A DNA stretch of 64,000 nucleotides, taken from JAMCRM01 sp035561075 (GTDB lineage Bacteria; Acidobacteriota; Terriglobia; Bryobacterales; Bryobacteraceae). Of the stretch, positions 34,321 through 41,997 are shown one piece after another (the first letter of the stretch is position 1; the number at the start of each line of letters is the position of its first letter). Both the position numbers and the translations under genes were made by a program. Where the stretch lies: the NCBI GenBank assembly GCA_035561075.1, contig DATMYF010000110.1:1-64000 (forward strand), written 5' to 3'. The notes under the pieces are model-generated. The model was not told the DNA's origin and searched no databases. It saw only the letters and a program-made list of their open reading frames with translations.

Positions 34321-35475
34321 TCAAGCCGTCTGTTGCACGCGGTAACGGACGCACGCGGACACTTCCGCGCCACGAAAGAACAGCACCGAGCGCAGCCGTC
34401 CACGGACGCCGTCCTTCGAGGAGAAGATCGTTTCGTCGCCGCATCCCAAGGTGACATCGCCGCCGTTGTCGAGCAGCAGGGCGTCGCGCGCACCGAGGCT
34501 GCGCATGAGTTCCCCGGCGCCTTCGATGCTGAGGCCCACGCGGTTGCTGAGGCCGCCCGCTGCCACTGCCATGAGGGTACCGTCCTCGCGAAGTCCGATC
34601 AGGTCGTGCGGGTAGATACCCTCCCGCGGGATGAAACGCAGGAGGCCCCCGTGGAACTCGTAATCGCGATAGCCCTTGGCTTCAAGCGCGCGCCGCACCT
34701 GGTTTTCAGAGAACTGTTCCACGGGGCACTCAACTGGTTTGCCCCGCAGAGCGTCTTCGATAGCGCGGGCATTCAGACCACCGCCCGCCTGATGGAAGGC
34801 AGCCAGACCAGCGTCCATCCACCGCTGCGGCCCCATATCCACCCGGGGGAAGAGGAAGACGTGCCGCAGGTCGAAAAACTCACCGGCGGCGGCCTTGGCG
34901 ATCAGTTCCTTTCGTCCGATCGGATTGCCATCTTTAACAACCTGCTGCCCAAAGGTGGCGCATTTGACCTCAGCGCTGAAACCGGACGCCGCCAGGGGCT
35001 CGATCGAGACTCCAGTTTTACGTACCACAAGGCAGGTGTAGGTGCGGCGCTCCAGTGGCTCGCCGCGCAGGGTGAACAGGGTGCCGTCCGACCAACCCAC
35101 AAAATGCGGGTTCGCCAGCAGGTTTCCGTTACCGATCCAGCCCGCGATGCTCTCGCCGGGGTGCCGCGCGAGCCACGCCGTGCGATGTTCCGAAACGGTC
35201 CAGACCTGCCGCCGGATGGGCCCCGGCCCGGCAATACGACGGCCGGCATCGCGCAGCCGCCCTTCTTCATCCAGCTCCTCCCGGATGTGGTCTTCCACGA
35301 GTACGCCGTCTTCGATCAGCCCGCGGATGAGCCCCCGGGAACCGTTCCACGCCGCCTGAACCGAGAGTGCTGGTACGGTGCGCTGCGGGTCCATCTCCAG
35401 CGTAAAGACCTGCGCGGGTATTCCGGCGGCTTCCGGCGCCCAGAGGAATGGGAAGGTCACATGGCTCGTCTGCAT
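34321..35475 (-). CDS. Phosphodiester glycosidase (NAGPA-like) domain protein
   Basis: 384 aa. The C-terminal half carries the blocks of the NAGPA / DUF2233 family: GLREDGTLMAVAAGG, then ELMRSLGARDALLLDNGGDV, where the family has LDGGGS. In animals the fold removes GlcNAc from phosphodiesters; bacterial members are linked to exopolysaccharide or teichoic-acid-like polymers. Residues 1-200 are less familiar. No signal peptide is evident. It starts 9 nt after the lipA stop on the same strand and may be co-transcribed with it, though I see no functional link. Confidence 0.68.
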   Translation of the reverse strand: MQTSHVTFPFLWAPEAAGIPAQVFTLEMDPQRTVPALSVQAAWNGSRGLIRGLIEDGVLVEDHIREELDEEGRLRDAGRRIAGPGPIRRQVWTVSEHRTAWLARHPGESIAGWIGNGNLLANPHFVGWSDGTLFTLRGEPLERRTYTCLVVRKTGVSIEPLAASGFSAEVKCATFGQQVVKDGNPIGRKELIAKAAAGEFFDLRHVFLFPRVDMGPQRWMDAGLAAFHQAGGGLNARAIEDALRGKPVECPVEQFSENQVRRALEAKGYRDYEFHGGLLRFIPREGIYPHDLIGLREDGTLMAVAAGGLSNRVGLSIEGAGELMRSLGARDALLLDNGGDVTLGCGDETIFSSKDGVRGRLRSVLFFRGAEVSACVRYRVQQTA

Positions 35476-35484
35476 CGGCCAGGG

Positions 35485-36354
35485 CTACTTCTCCACCGCC
35501 CGGGAGGCGTGGTACGAACTGCGCACCAGCGGCCCGGATTCGACATGTGCGAAGCCCATCTCGCAGCCCGCCTGACGAAGCTCGTCAAACTCCGCCGGAG
35601 TGGCATACCGAACGATCGGCAGGTGCCGCGGCGAGGGCCGAAGGTACTGCCCCAAAGTGAGAATATCGACATTGTGGGCGCGCAGGTCCCGCATCACGGC
35701 CAGCACTTCCTCAATGGTTTCACCCAGCCCCAGCATCAGTCCGGATTTGGTGGGTGTCGCCGGCGAAACGCTCTTGGCGTAAGCCAGCATGTCTAGCGAG
35801 CGCTCGTACCTCGCTCCCAGCCTTACCTGCCGGTAGAGCCTCGGCACGGTTTCGGTGTTGTGGTTGAGGACGTCCGGCCGTGCTTCCATTACGATGTCCA
35901 TGGCCGGGTGGCTGCCCTGAAAATCGGGAACCAACACCTCAACCCCGCAACCGGGCACGGCTTCCCGGATGGCGCGGATAACCATAGCGAACAGCTCCGC
36001 ACCGCCGTCCTTACGATCATCGCGATTCACGCTGGTTATGACCGCGAATTTCAGCCCCATGGTGGCCACAGCCTCGGCTACGCGGCGCGGCTCGTCGTAA
36101 TCGACGGGGAGCGGCCCGCCTTTCTGGACGGCGCAAAAACCGCAGCGCCGAGTGCACACGTTGCCCAGGATCATGAACGTGGCGGTGCGGTGGTTCCAGC
36201 ACTCCCCCACGTTCGGGCAGGCGGCGGATTCGCACACCGTGTGCAGCCGCAGGCGCTCGATCAGGCCCTTCAGATCACGATAGTTCTCGCCAGCCGGCGC
36301 AGGGGCGCGGAGCCAGTCCGGACGGTTTGGCTTGGAGTTGATGGAGACCAGCAC
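35485..36354 (-). CDS. lipA: Lipoyl synthase
   Basis: 289-aa radical SAM enzyme inserting two sulfurs into octanoyl-lipoyl domains. It has both cluster motifs: Cys41-x4-Cys46-x5-Cys52 for the auxiliary, sacrificial cluster, and Cys67-x3-Cys71-x2-Cys74 (NVCTRRCGFC) for the SAM cluster. The RSSYHA end carries the serine ligand typical of LipA. The start is taken as GTG 36354; no ATG lies in a better place and residues before CESAACPN have family length. No lipB or dehydrogenase gene is adjacent. It precedes the phosphodiester glycosidase gene on the same strand. Confidence 0.96.
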   Translation of the reverse strand: MLVSINSKPNRPDWLRAPAPAGENYRDLKGLIERLRLHTVCESAACPNVGECWNHRTATFMILGNVCTRRCGFCAVQKGGPLPVDYDEPRRVAEAVATMGLKFAVITSVNRDDRKDGGAELFAMVIRAIREAVPGCGVEVLVPDFQGSHPAMDIVMEARPDVLNHNTETVPRLYRQVRLGARYERSLDMLAYAKSVSPATPTKSGLMLGLGETIEEVLAVMRDLRAHNVDILTLGQYLRPSPRHLPIVRYATPAEFDELRQAGCEMGFAHVESGPLVRSSYHASRAVEK

Positions 36355-36454
36355 TAACCCTATTTTCGCCCGGCTTTGCGGCGCGGCGCCACCCGGGTTC
36401 GCGTTTTCACAAAATCAGCTTCGCCGAAAGCGTACGAATGCCAGCGGCGGGTCC

Positions 36455-37234
36455 CTACCAGATGTGGAAGTAGCCGTTGCGTGCGATCAGCTCTACGGGC
36501 GTCCCGAACAGCGCACTCAGCGACTCAGTGTTGAGTACCTGTTGCTTGGGGCCGTCCTGGTAGATGCGCCCGCGCCGCAGCATCACCACGCGGTTGATCT
36601 CCGGGATTACGTCCGTCAGGTTGTGTGTCACCATCACGATTCCAATGCCGGATTGCGCCAGCTTACGTAGCGTGTTGCGCAGCTCATGCTTGCCGTGGAA
36701 GTCGAGGCTGGTGGTCGGCTCATCGAGCACCAAGGCACGCGGGCCGTGCACCAGAGCGCGGCCGATTACCACACGGCGGGCCTCACCCGAGGACAATGCC
36801 TCGACAGGACGATCCGCCAGTTCCGCAATCTCCATCATCTCCAGCACCTCGTCGGTGCGCCGCTCGATCTCCGGGGTCACGTGGTGGTTCGGCCACACCC
36901 CGATACTCCCGAACAGGCCCGACATGACGATCTCGCGCGCCGGATACTTGCAGGTGCAGGTGTTCACCAGGTCGTTCGAAACTACGCCCATCTGGGCGCG
37001 CAGGTCGAAGAGGTTCCAGACCTCATTGCCCAGGATCCGCACCGTGGAGCCGAGCTGCGGATAAATCTCCCGCGCGATGGTCTTGATCAGGGACGATTTT
37101 CCGGAGCCATTCGGCCCCAGCACCGCCACCTGCTCACCGGAGTTGATGGAGAGGTCCAGGGAATCCAGAACGATCTTCCCGTTGCGCTTCACGGTGACGT
37201 CGCGAAATTCGATAAGAGGGGTATGGTTGATCAT
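36455..37234 (-). CDS. ABC transporter ATP-binding protein coupled to mnmE
   Basis: 259 aa with a complete nucleotide-binding domain. Walker A is GPNGSGKSS, followed by a Q-loop equivalent around DLRAQMGVV. The signature is LSSGEARR in place of LSGGQ, Walker B is ALVLDEPTT and the H-loop is VTHNLTD. The start ATG 37234 overlaps the mnmE stop as ATGA. No permease or substrate-binding gene is near, so it may be an orphan cytoplasmic ATPase of the YlmA/ModF type, or serve a transporter encoded elsewhere. Its position in the rpmH-mnmE operon suggests a housekeeping role (inference). The remainder of the frame upstream is a shadow of mnmE. Confidence 0.87.
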   Translation of the reverse strand: MINHTPLIEFRDVTVKRNGKIVLDSLDLSINSGEQVAVLGPNGSGKSSLIKTIAREIYPQLGSTVRILGNEVWNLFDLRAQMGVVSNDLVNTCTCKYPAREIVMSGLFGSIGVWPNHHVTPEIERRTDEVLEMMEIAELADRPVEALSSGEARRVVIGRALVHGPRALVLDEPTTSLDFHGKHELRNTLRKLAQSGIGIVMVTHNLTDVIPEINRVVMLRRGRIYQDGPKQQVLNTESLSALFGTPVELIARNGYFHIW

Positions 37235-38580
37235 TTTCCAATGCAGAACGTGCTGAAAATCCGGTTCAGGATATCGTCGGCGGTGGTGGCTCCGGTGATG
37301 GCGTCGATGGGGCTCAGGGCGGCGTAGAGATCCAGCAGCAGCATCTCGTGCGGGACGTTGGCCCGGGCGGCGTCTTGCGCCTTCGTCAGCCACACCTCGG
37401 ATTCCCGCAGCAGCCGCTCGTGCCGGACGCTGGTGAGGAAGCCGGCGTCCTGCTCCTCGCCGCCGGGCGCGACAGCCTCGATGATGGCGCGGCGCAACGC
37501 GTCGATTCCCTGCCCCGTGAGCGCGGAAACCTCCAGCACCGTCTCATCCCCGCCGGCGCGGTGCGGCAGGTCGCATTTGTTCCCGGCGGACAGCCACCGG
37601 CCGGATGCACGGGCTCGCGCCAGCAGTGCCCGGTCCTGCTCGTCAATGGGCGCCGAGAGGTCCAGCACCACCAGGGTCAGGTCCGCGTCCGCCATGGCTT
37701 CGTAACTGCGCTCGATCCCTAGCATCTCGACGAGACCTTCGCCCTGGCGGATGCCCGCCGTATCGGATAGCTTTACCGGAATGCCGTGGATAGAGGCGAC
37801 CTCGGAAACCAGGTCGCGGGTGGTGCCGGGAATATCCGTCACGATGGCGCGGTCCTGTTCCAGCAGACGGTTGAAGAGGCTGCTTTTTCCGACGTTGGGC
37901 CGCCCGACGATCGCCAGCGAGAAGCCCGACCGCACGACTCCGCCCCAGGCAAAGCTGGCCGCCAGCCGCGCGGCGCCGTCGATAATTGGCGCCAGGCGTC
38001 GTTCGATCTCCTCCGCCGGCGCAATCGAAACGTCGTCGTCGGCGAAGTCGATGCCCGCTTCGAGCAGCGCGATCAATTCGAGAAGCTGTTCCTTGAGGGG
38101 GGCGATGCGGCGCGAGACCGACCCTCCAGTCTGCTGGGCGGCCACGCGCGCCTGATAGAGCGTGGTGGCTTCGATGAGGTCCCGCACGGCTTCCGCCTGC
38201 GGCAAGTCTATGCGGCCATTCAGGAACGCCCGGAGCGTGAATTCGCCGGGCTCGGCCAGACGCGCCCCGGCGTCAAGAGCCCGCTCCACCGCGTGCCGCA
38301 ACACGACTGGTGCGCCGTGACAGGCGATCTCGACTACGTCCTCCGCGGTATAGGAACGGGGCCGCTCAAAAAAAGTGGCCACCACATGGTCAATGACGTT
38401 GCCGTCGCGATCGTGGAACTCGGCCATGCGGCAGGTCCAGGATTCCCAATCGCCGTCATGACGAAAGCGCAGCAGGCTCTCCGCAATAGCCCGTGCTGAA
38501 GGTCCGGAAAGGCGTACCACTCCGAGCCCACCGCGACCGGGAGGAGTGGAAACCGCTACGATTGTGTCGCTGAGATTCAA
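37231..38580 (-). CDS. mnmE: tRNA modification GTPase MnmE
   Basis: 449 aa, standard length. The N-terminal tetrahydrofolate-binding domain begins DTIVAVSTPPGRGGLGVVR. The G domain shows GRPNVGKSS (G1), DIPGTTRD (G2 region), DTAG (G3) and NKCD (G4). The C-terminal FCIGK supplies the essential Cys. With MnmG it installs the 5-carboxymethylaminomethyl group on U34 of certain tRNAs. It sits in the widely conserved rpmH-rnpA-yidD-yidC-jag-mnmE order, 7 nt downstream of jag. mnmG is not in the window. Confidence 0.97.
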   Translation of the reverse strand: MNLSDTIVAVSTPPGRGGLGVVRLSGPSARAIAESLLRFRHDGDWESWTCRMAEFHDRDGNVIDHVVATFFERPRSYTAEDVVEIACHGAPVVLRHAVERALDAGARLAEPGEFTLRAFLNGRIDLPQAEAVRDLIEATTLYQARVAAQQTGGSVSRRIAPLKEQLLELIALLEAGIDFADDDVSIAPAEEIERRLAPIIDGAARLAASFAWGGVVRSGFSLAIVGRPNVGKSSLFNRLLEQDRAIVTDIPGTTRDLVSEVASIHGIPVKLSDTAGIRQGEGLVEMLGIERSYEAMADADLTLVVLDLSAPIDEQDRALLARARASGRWLSAGNKCDLPHRAGGDETVLEVSALTGQGIDALRRAIIEAVAPGGEEQDAGFLTSVRHERLLRESEVWLTKAQDAARANVPHEMLLLDLYAALSPIDAITGATTADDILNRIFSTFCIGK

Positions 38581-38587
38581 AGCCGGA

Positions 38588-39190
38588 CTACCGCCGGGCG
38601 CTGCGGCTCCTGGGGGGACCCGAGCGGCCGCCGCGCTGGGGAGCGGGCGGAGTATACGGCACGTCCGGCAGGCTCGCCATACCGGCCGGGTAGACCACTA
38701 CCTGCCGGCCCGGACCGCTGCCGGCGCTCTCGCTGCGCACTTCAGTTTCGTTGCGCAATGCCAGGTGAATAACCCGTCGCTCGCGGCTGTTCATGGGGTT
38801 GAACCGGAAGGGCACGCCCGTGCGCTTCACCTTGTCCGCCGCCGCCGCCGCGCTCATCCGCAACTCCTCGATTCGCAGCAGGCGGTAATCGTTGGCATCG
38901 AAGCAGATCCGGGAGTGGTCCTCGGAAGGCAGCCGCAGCATCTCCATGGTGAGCTGCTCGAGCGCCAGCAGCACCTCCGCGCGGTTGCCCAACAGCAAAT
39001 CGAGATCCTGCCCGGTGAACCGGACCAGCAGGTCGGGCGTTTCCACGTCGTCCGGACCCGGGCACGCATCGCTGATCTCGAACTCGACGCGGAAGCGTGC
39101 CTGCGCTAGAACGGAACGCAGAAACGTATCGACCTTCTGGCCGACCGTGGCTACGGAGTATTTGCGATCACTCACCTTATTTCCTGCCAT
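38588..39190 (-). CDS. jag: Jag/KhpB-type R3H-domain RNA-binding protein
   Basis: 200 aa. It comprises an N-terminal part, a KH-like region (PDLLVRFTGQDLDLLLGNRAEVL) and an R3H region ending in NSRERRVIHLAL. The C-terminal tail is Gly/Pro/Arg-rich. It is the SpoIIIJ-associated protein that follows yidC in many genomes; KhpB/EloR members bind RNA and affect cell elongation. It overlaps the end of yidC by 14 nt if started at ATG 39190. A GTG at 39175 has AGGA 6 nt upstream and is a good alternative start just past the yidC stop. Confidence 0.88.
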   Translation of the reverse strand: MAGNKVSDRKYSVATVGQKVDTFLRSVLAQARFRVEFEISDACPGPDDVETPDLLVRFTGQDLDLLLGNRAEVLLALEQLTMEMLRLPSEDHSRICFDANDYRLLRIEELRMSAAAAADKVKRTGVPFRFNPMNSRERRVIHLALRNETEVRSESAGSGPGRQVVVYPAGMASLPDVPYTPPAPQRGGRSGPPRSRSARR

Positions 39191-40934
39191 TTTTCTTCTT
39201 CGGCGCCGTGATTTCGATGGAACGCGCCAGCGCCTCCGCGGTCGAGGTACGGTTGAAGAACCACTGCTGCGCGATCCCTACCACGTTGCTGGTTAAATAG
39301 TATAGTACCAGCCCGCTGGAGAAGTAGTAGAACATGAAACCGAACACCAGCGGCATGAAGAGCATCATGCGCTGCTGGGCGGGATCCACGCCCGCGGTCG
39401 GCGTCATCTTCTGCATCACAAACTGGCTCACGATCATGGCGATGGGCAGAATCTTGATGGGCAGGGTTTCCGGCTGAGAAAGGTCTGCCACCCACAGCCA
39501 GCTCGCGCCGCGCATTTCCACCGACACTGTAAACACCTTGTAAAAGGCGAAGAAGAAGGGGATCTGGAGCAACATCGGCACGCAGCCCCCCATGGGGTTT
39601 ACGCCGTGCTTCTTGTAGAGCGCCATGACCTCCTGGTTCTGCTCGCCCTTGCGCGGGTCGCGCATACTGATGCCCTTGTACTTGTCCCCGATGGCCTTGA
39701 TCTGCGGCGCCAGCGCCTGCATCTTCTTCATGGACTTCATGCTGGTGATCTTCAACGGGAACAGCAGGAAGTTGAGCGCCACCGTTACCACGATGATCGC
39801 CCAGCCATAGTTGGGGATGAGGTGCGTGGTCACCCAATTGACCACCAGGAAGAGCGGCTTGGCGAGGAACCCGAACCAGCCGAAATCCACCACCTGCTCG
39901 AGCTTCGGGTTGATCGCGCGTAGGATATCTACGTCCTTGGGCCCCACGAAGAGCGCGATCTCGTTGGAGGTGCCTTCGCTCACGGCCGTGCCGGCGAACA
40001 GCTGCTCGGCCTGGTCCACCACCGTCGGGGTGGAGTCGCTGAAGGCGACCACGTCCATGTTCCCGTTGCCCGGCAGGAATACAGCCGCGAAGTAGGTATC
40101 CTCGATACCGGCGAAGAGGAACCTGCCGCTCGCCGAAATAGGCCCGTCCTTGGCGTCTTTGTGGCCGTTCTTTACGAGTTTGCCCGTGGCTTCGTCGTAA
40201 TGCAGGACGTAGCCGGTCGATGCCGCGCCGGTAGCTGCGAAGTCTCCGAACCCGCCGCGCCATAAAATCCACGAAGGGATCTGCTTGCCGCCTTCGCTGA
40301 CTTCAGCCGAAATCTTCGACAGGTAGCGGCGCTTCTCAAAGCGGAACACTTTGCGCGCCTTCACGTTCCCGTCGGAGAACTCGAAGCTCACGCCCAGGCC
40401 ATCGGCGTCGGGCTTCATCGCGTATAGCGCCTGGTTCAGGTCCCTTGATGGCTTCTGGTTTTTGAAGTAGAAGGCGAAGGGACGCGGGACCTTGGCCGCC
40501 GTGTTCACCAGTTCGAGCGGCTTGCCATTGGCGGCCTTGTGCTCTTTGAGCAGCCAATGCGTTACCACGCCACCGCGGTTGCTGAAGGTGATCTGGTAGA
40601 GGTCGGTTTCAAGGAAGTGGTACTGTTCCTTCTCCGCAGCCACCACAGGGGCGGACGGCGCGGCGGCGGGCTGCTGCGGCTTAGCCGCGGCGACTGTGGG
40701 AGTCTGGGCCGGCGGCTGAACGGGCGCCGAGGGTGTCGCCGGCGCCGCGGCGGGCGCGGACTTCCCGGCCTGCTGCTGCGGCGGCTGCGGCGACACCATG
40801 CGCATGAAGTATGGCGTGGTGAACATCACCCCGCCCATCAGCACTAGTGCCAGCAGGAGCCGCAGCTCCATCGACAGCTCTTTCTTCTTTTGGGGCTGGT
40901 TGGGCGTCGTGGCGCCGTTTGACGTGTCTTCCAT
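39177..40934 (-). CDS. yidC: Membrane protein insertase YidC
   Basis: 585 aa. An N-terminal transmembrane helix is followed by a Pro/Ala/Gln-rich linker. A large periplasmic beta domain (about 105-350) precedes the conserved insertase core, beginning NYGWAIIVVTVALNFLLFPL and KMQALAPQIKAI, with the remaining helices to the C-terminus. The tail PKKKNGRK is basic. It inserts and folds inner-membrane proteins with or without Sec. It is preceded by yidD (33-nt gap) and overlaps jag. The length and periplasmic domain are as in Gram-negative bacteria. Confidence 0.97.
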   Translation of the reverse strand: MEDTSNGATTPNQPQKKKELSMELRLLLALVLMGGVMFTTPYFMRMVSPQPPQQQAGKSAPAAAPATPSAPVQPPAQTPTVAAAKPQQPAAAPSAPVVAAEKEQYHFLETDLYQITFSNRGGVVTHWLLKEHKAANGKPLELVNTAAKVPRPFAFYFKNQKPSRDLNQALYAMKPDADGLGVSFEFSDGNVKARKVFRFEKRRYLSKISAEVSEGGKQIPSWILWRGGFGDFAATGAASTGYVLHYDEATGKLVKNGHKDAKDGPISASGRFLFAGIEDTYFAAVFLPGNGNMDVVAFSDSTPTVVDQAEQLFAGTAVSEGTSNEIALFVGPKDVDILRAINPKLEQVVDFGWFGFLAKPLFLVVNWVTTHLIPNYGWAIIVVTVALNFLLFPLKITSMKSMKKMQALAPQIKAIGDKYKGISMRDPRKGEQNQEVMALYKKHGVNPMGGCVPMLLQIPFFFAFYKVFTVSVEMRGASWLWVADLSQPETLPIKILPIAMIVSQFVMQKMTPTAGVDPAQQRMMLFMPLVFGFMFYYFSSGLVLYYLTSNVVGIAQQWFFNRTSTAEALARSIEITAPKKKNGRK

Positions 40935-40967
40935 TTCTCAGTTTCCAAAACGCTGGGACATGCGGAC

Positions 40968-41177
40968 TTACCGGACAGGATCCACACCGCCGGGGTGAAA
41001 CGGGTGGCATCGGGAGAGGCGCTTCAGCCCCATCCAGACTCCCCGCGCCGTTCCGTGACGCTCCACCGCTTCCATCATGTACTCCGAGCATGTCGGGTAG
41101 AAACGGCAGGCGGACGGCAGCATCGGGGAGATACACAGCTTATAGAGGCGCAGCAAACCTAAGGCGAGGTATTGCAC
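40968..41177 (-). CDS. yidD: Membrane protein insertion efficiency factor YidD
   Basis: 69 aa when started at GTG 41177. It contains the family core LRLYKLCISPMLPSACRFYPTCSEYM and RCHPFHPGGVDPV, the three-Cys pattern and HPGG end of YidD (the core is split here only for description). An amphipathic, peripheral inner-membrane protein that assists YidC-dependent insertion. The start overlaps the last codons of rnpA. The longer open frame to 41264 is an rnpA shadow, since the family begins close to VQYLALGLLRLY. Confidence 0.92.
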   Translation of the reverse strand: MQYLALGLLRLYKLCISPMLPSACRFYPTCSEYMMEAVERHGTARGVWMGLKRLSRCHPFHPGGVDPVR

Positions 41178-41476
41178 TGGCGAAAGAGGCGTTCCACCTC
41201 CCGTTCCAACTCCGGGAACGGCACCTCCCGAGCCTTGCGCCTGGGATTGATGACAATTGACCACTGCGGATTCAGTTGATCGAGGCGCAGGCGCACGGCC
41301 TCGCGCACTCGCCGTTTGATGCGGTTGCGTACCACGGCCTTGCCGAGCGCACGCGGAGTCGTGAAGCCGATCCGGGGGCCCTCGGTACCTGGTTCGCGCG
41401 CGCAGAAGGCCGCGAAAAGGGGACCGGTAAACTTCCGGCCCCGATCATAGACTCGACGGAAATCCGCGGATCGCAA
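41159..41476 (-). CDS. rnpA: Ribonuclease P protein component
   Basis: 105 aa from TTG 41476. RSADFRRVYDRGRKF and VVRNRIKRRVREAVR contain the RNR signature that binds the RNase P RNA; the protein assists tRNA 5' maturation. Homology does not stop at TTG: the in-frame codons just upstream encode FPKRVRLL, matching the family N-terminus (E. coli begins with FPRELRLL after a few residues). Between the rpmH stop and this point there is no ATG or GTG. The only upstream initiation-like signal is ATC at 41506-41504, 6 nt after AGAGG, so a rare AUC start (115 aa) is possible. Confidence 0.93.
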   Translation of the reverse strand: MRSADFRRVYDRGRKFTGPLFAAFCAREPGTEGPRIGFTTPRALGKAVVRNRIKRRVREAVRLRLDQLNPQWSIVINPRRKAREVPFPELEREVERLFRQCNTSP

Positions 41477-41509
41477 CAGGCGGACACGTTTCGGAAAACC
41501 AGAGATGTG

Positions 41510-41659
41510 TTACCTCTCGGAACTGACGGTAAGCTTTTTCCGTCCCCGAGCACGGCGCCGGGCGATTACGGCCCGACCATTCTTGGTCGCCATGCGGACC
41601 AGGAACCCGTGTGTCTTAGCCCGGTGGCGGTTATTCGGCTGAAAAGTGCGTTTCGGCAT
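41510..41659 (-). CDS. rpmH: Large ribosomal subunit protein bL34
   Basis: 49-aa protein beginning MPKRTFQPNNRHRAKTHGF with the universally conserved bL34 sequence, then FLVRMATKNGRAVIARRRARGRKK and the short end TVSSER. It is a structural protein of the 50S subunit. It is first in the rpmH-rnpA-yidD-yidC-jag-mnmE block. Its stop TAA is in frame with rnpA, and its last codons (GAGAGG) may act as the ribosome-binding site for rnpA. A good promoter lies 16 nt upstream. Confidence 0.98.
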   Translation of the reverse strand: MPKRTFQPNNRHRAKTHGFLVRMATKNGRAVIARRRARGRKKLTVSSER

Positions 41660-41675
41660 CTGATTCCAAGTACTT

Positions 41676-41705
41676 AGTATAGTTGACCGGACCGCCCCGG
41701 GGCAA
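41676..41705 (-). promoter_or_regulatory. Promoter of the rpmH operon
   Basis: On the minus strand TTGCCC (41705-41700) and TATACT (41681-41676) are separated by 18 nt. The expected start is about 10 nt before the rpmH ATG. I looked for DnaA boxes between here and 42000, as rpmH is often near oriC, and found none. Confidence 0.7.
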
Positions 41706-41816
41706 TCGCCCTCAACTATTTGAATTTGCTTAGAAAAGGCAGACGATTTCCCTCGCCGCCCCCGGGGAAACAGCGGAATGTGTTGCTCAGGAAACGCCAG
41801 TGTGTCGGAATTACCC

Positions 41817-41909
41817 CTATCGGCCCACCGTAGGAGGCGCCGACAGCATCGACAGGAACAGGCAAAATATCACCAAAAGCGCCAATCCACCCGCCACGAG
41901 CATTGTCAT
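41817..41909 (-). CDS. Very small membrane protein (30 aa), unknown function
   Basis: Open frame of 30 codons plus stop, product MTMLVAGGLALLVIFCLFLS followed by MLSAPPTVGR. It is one transmembrane helix with a short polar tail. GGAGG lies 4 nt before the first ATG (41909) and 10 nt before the second (41903), the latter a better spacing. It lies between larA, which diverges from it, and rpmH, which is 157 nt downstream on the same strand. I know no family for it. The strong ribosome-binding site and single clean helix are the support; conservation is untested. Confidence 0.5.
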   Translation of the reverse strand: MTMLVAGGLALLVIFCLFLSMLSAPPTVGR

Positions 41910-41997
41910 CTAACCTCCATTTGCCCTGGATCAGAGCAAGTTGTGTGCCGAATCGAACCTCAACGCGTACCCGGCTCGCCCGTGGTACCTTCCGTTT

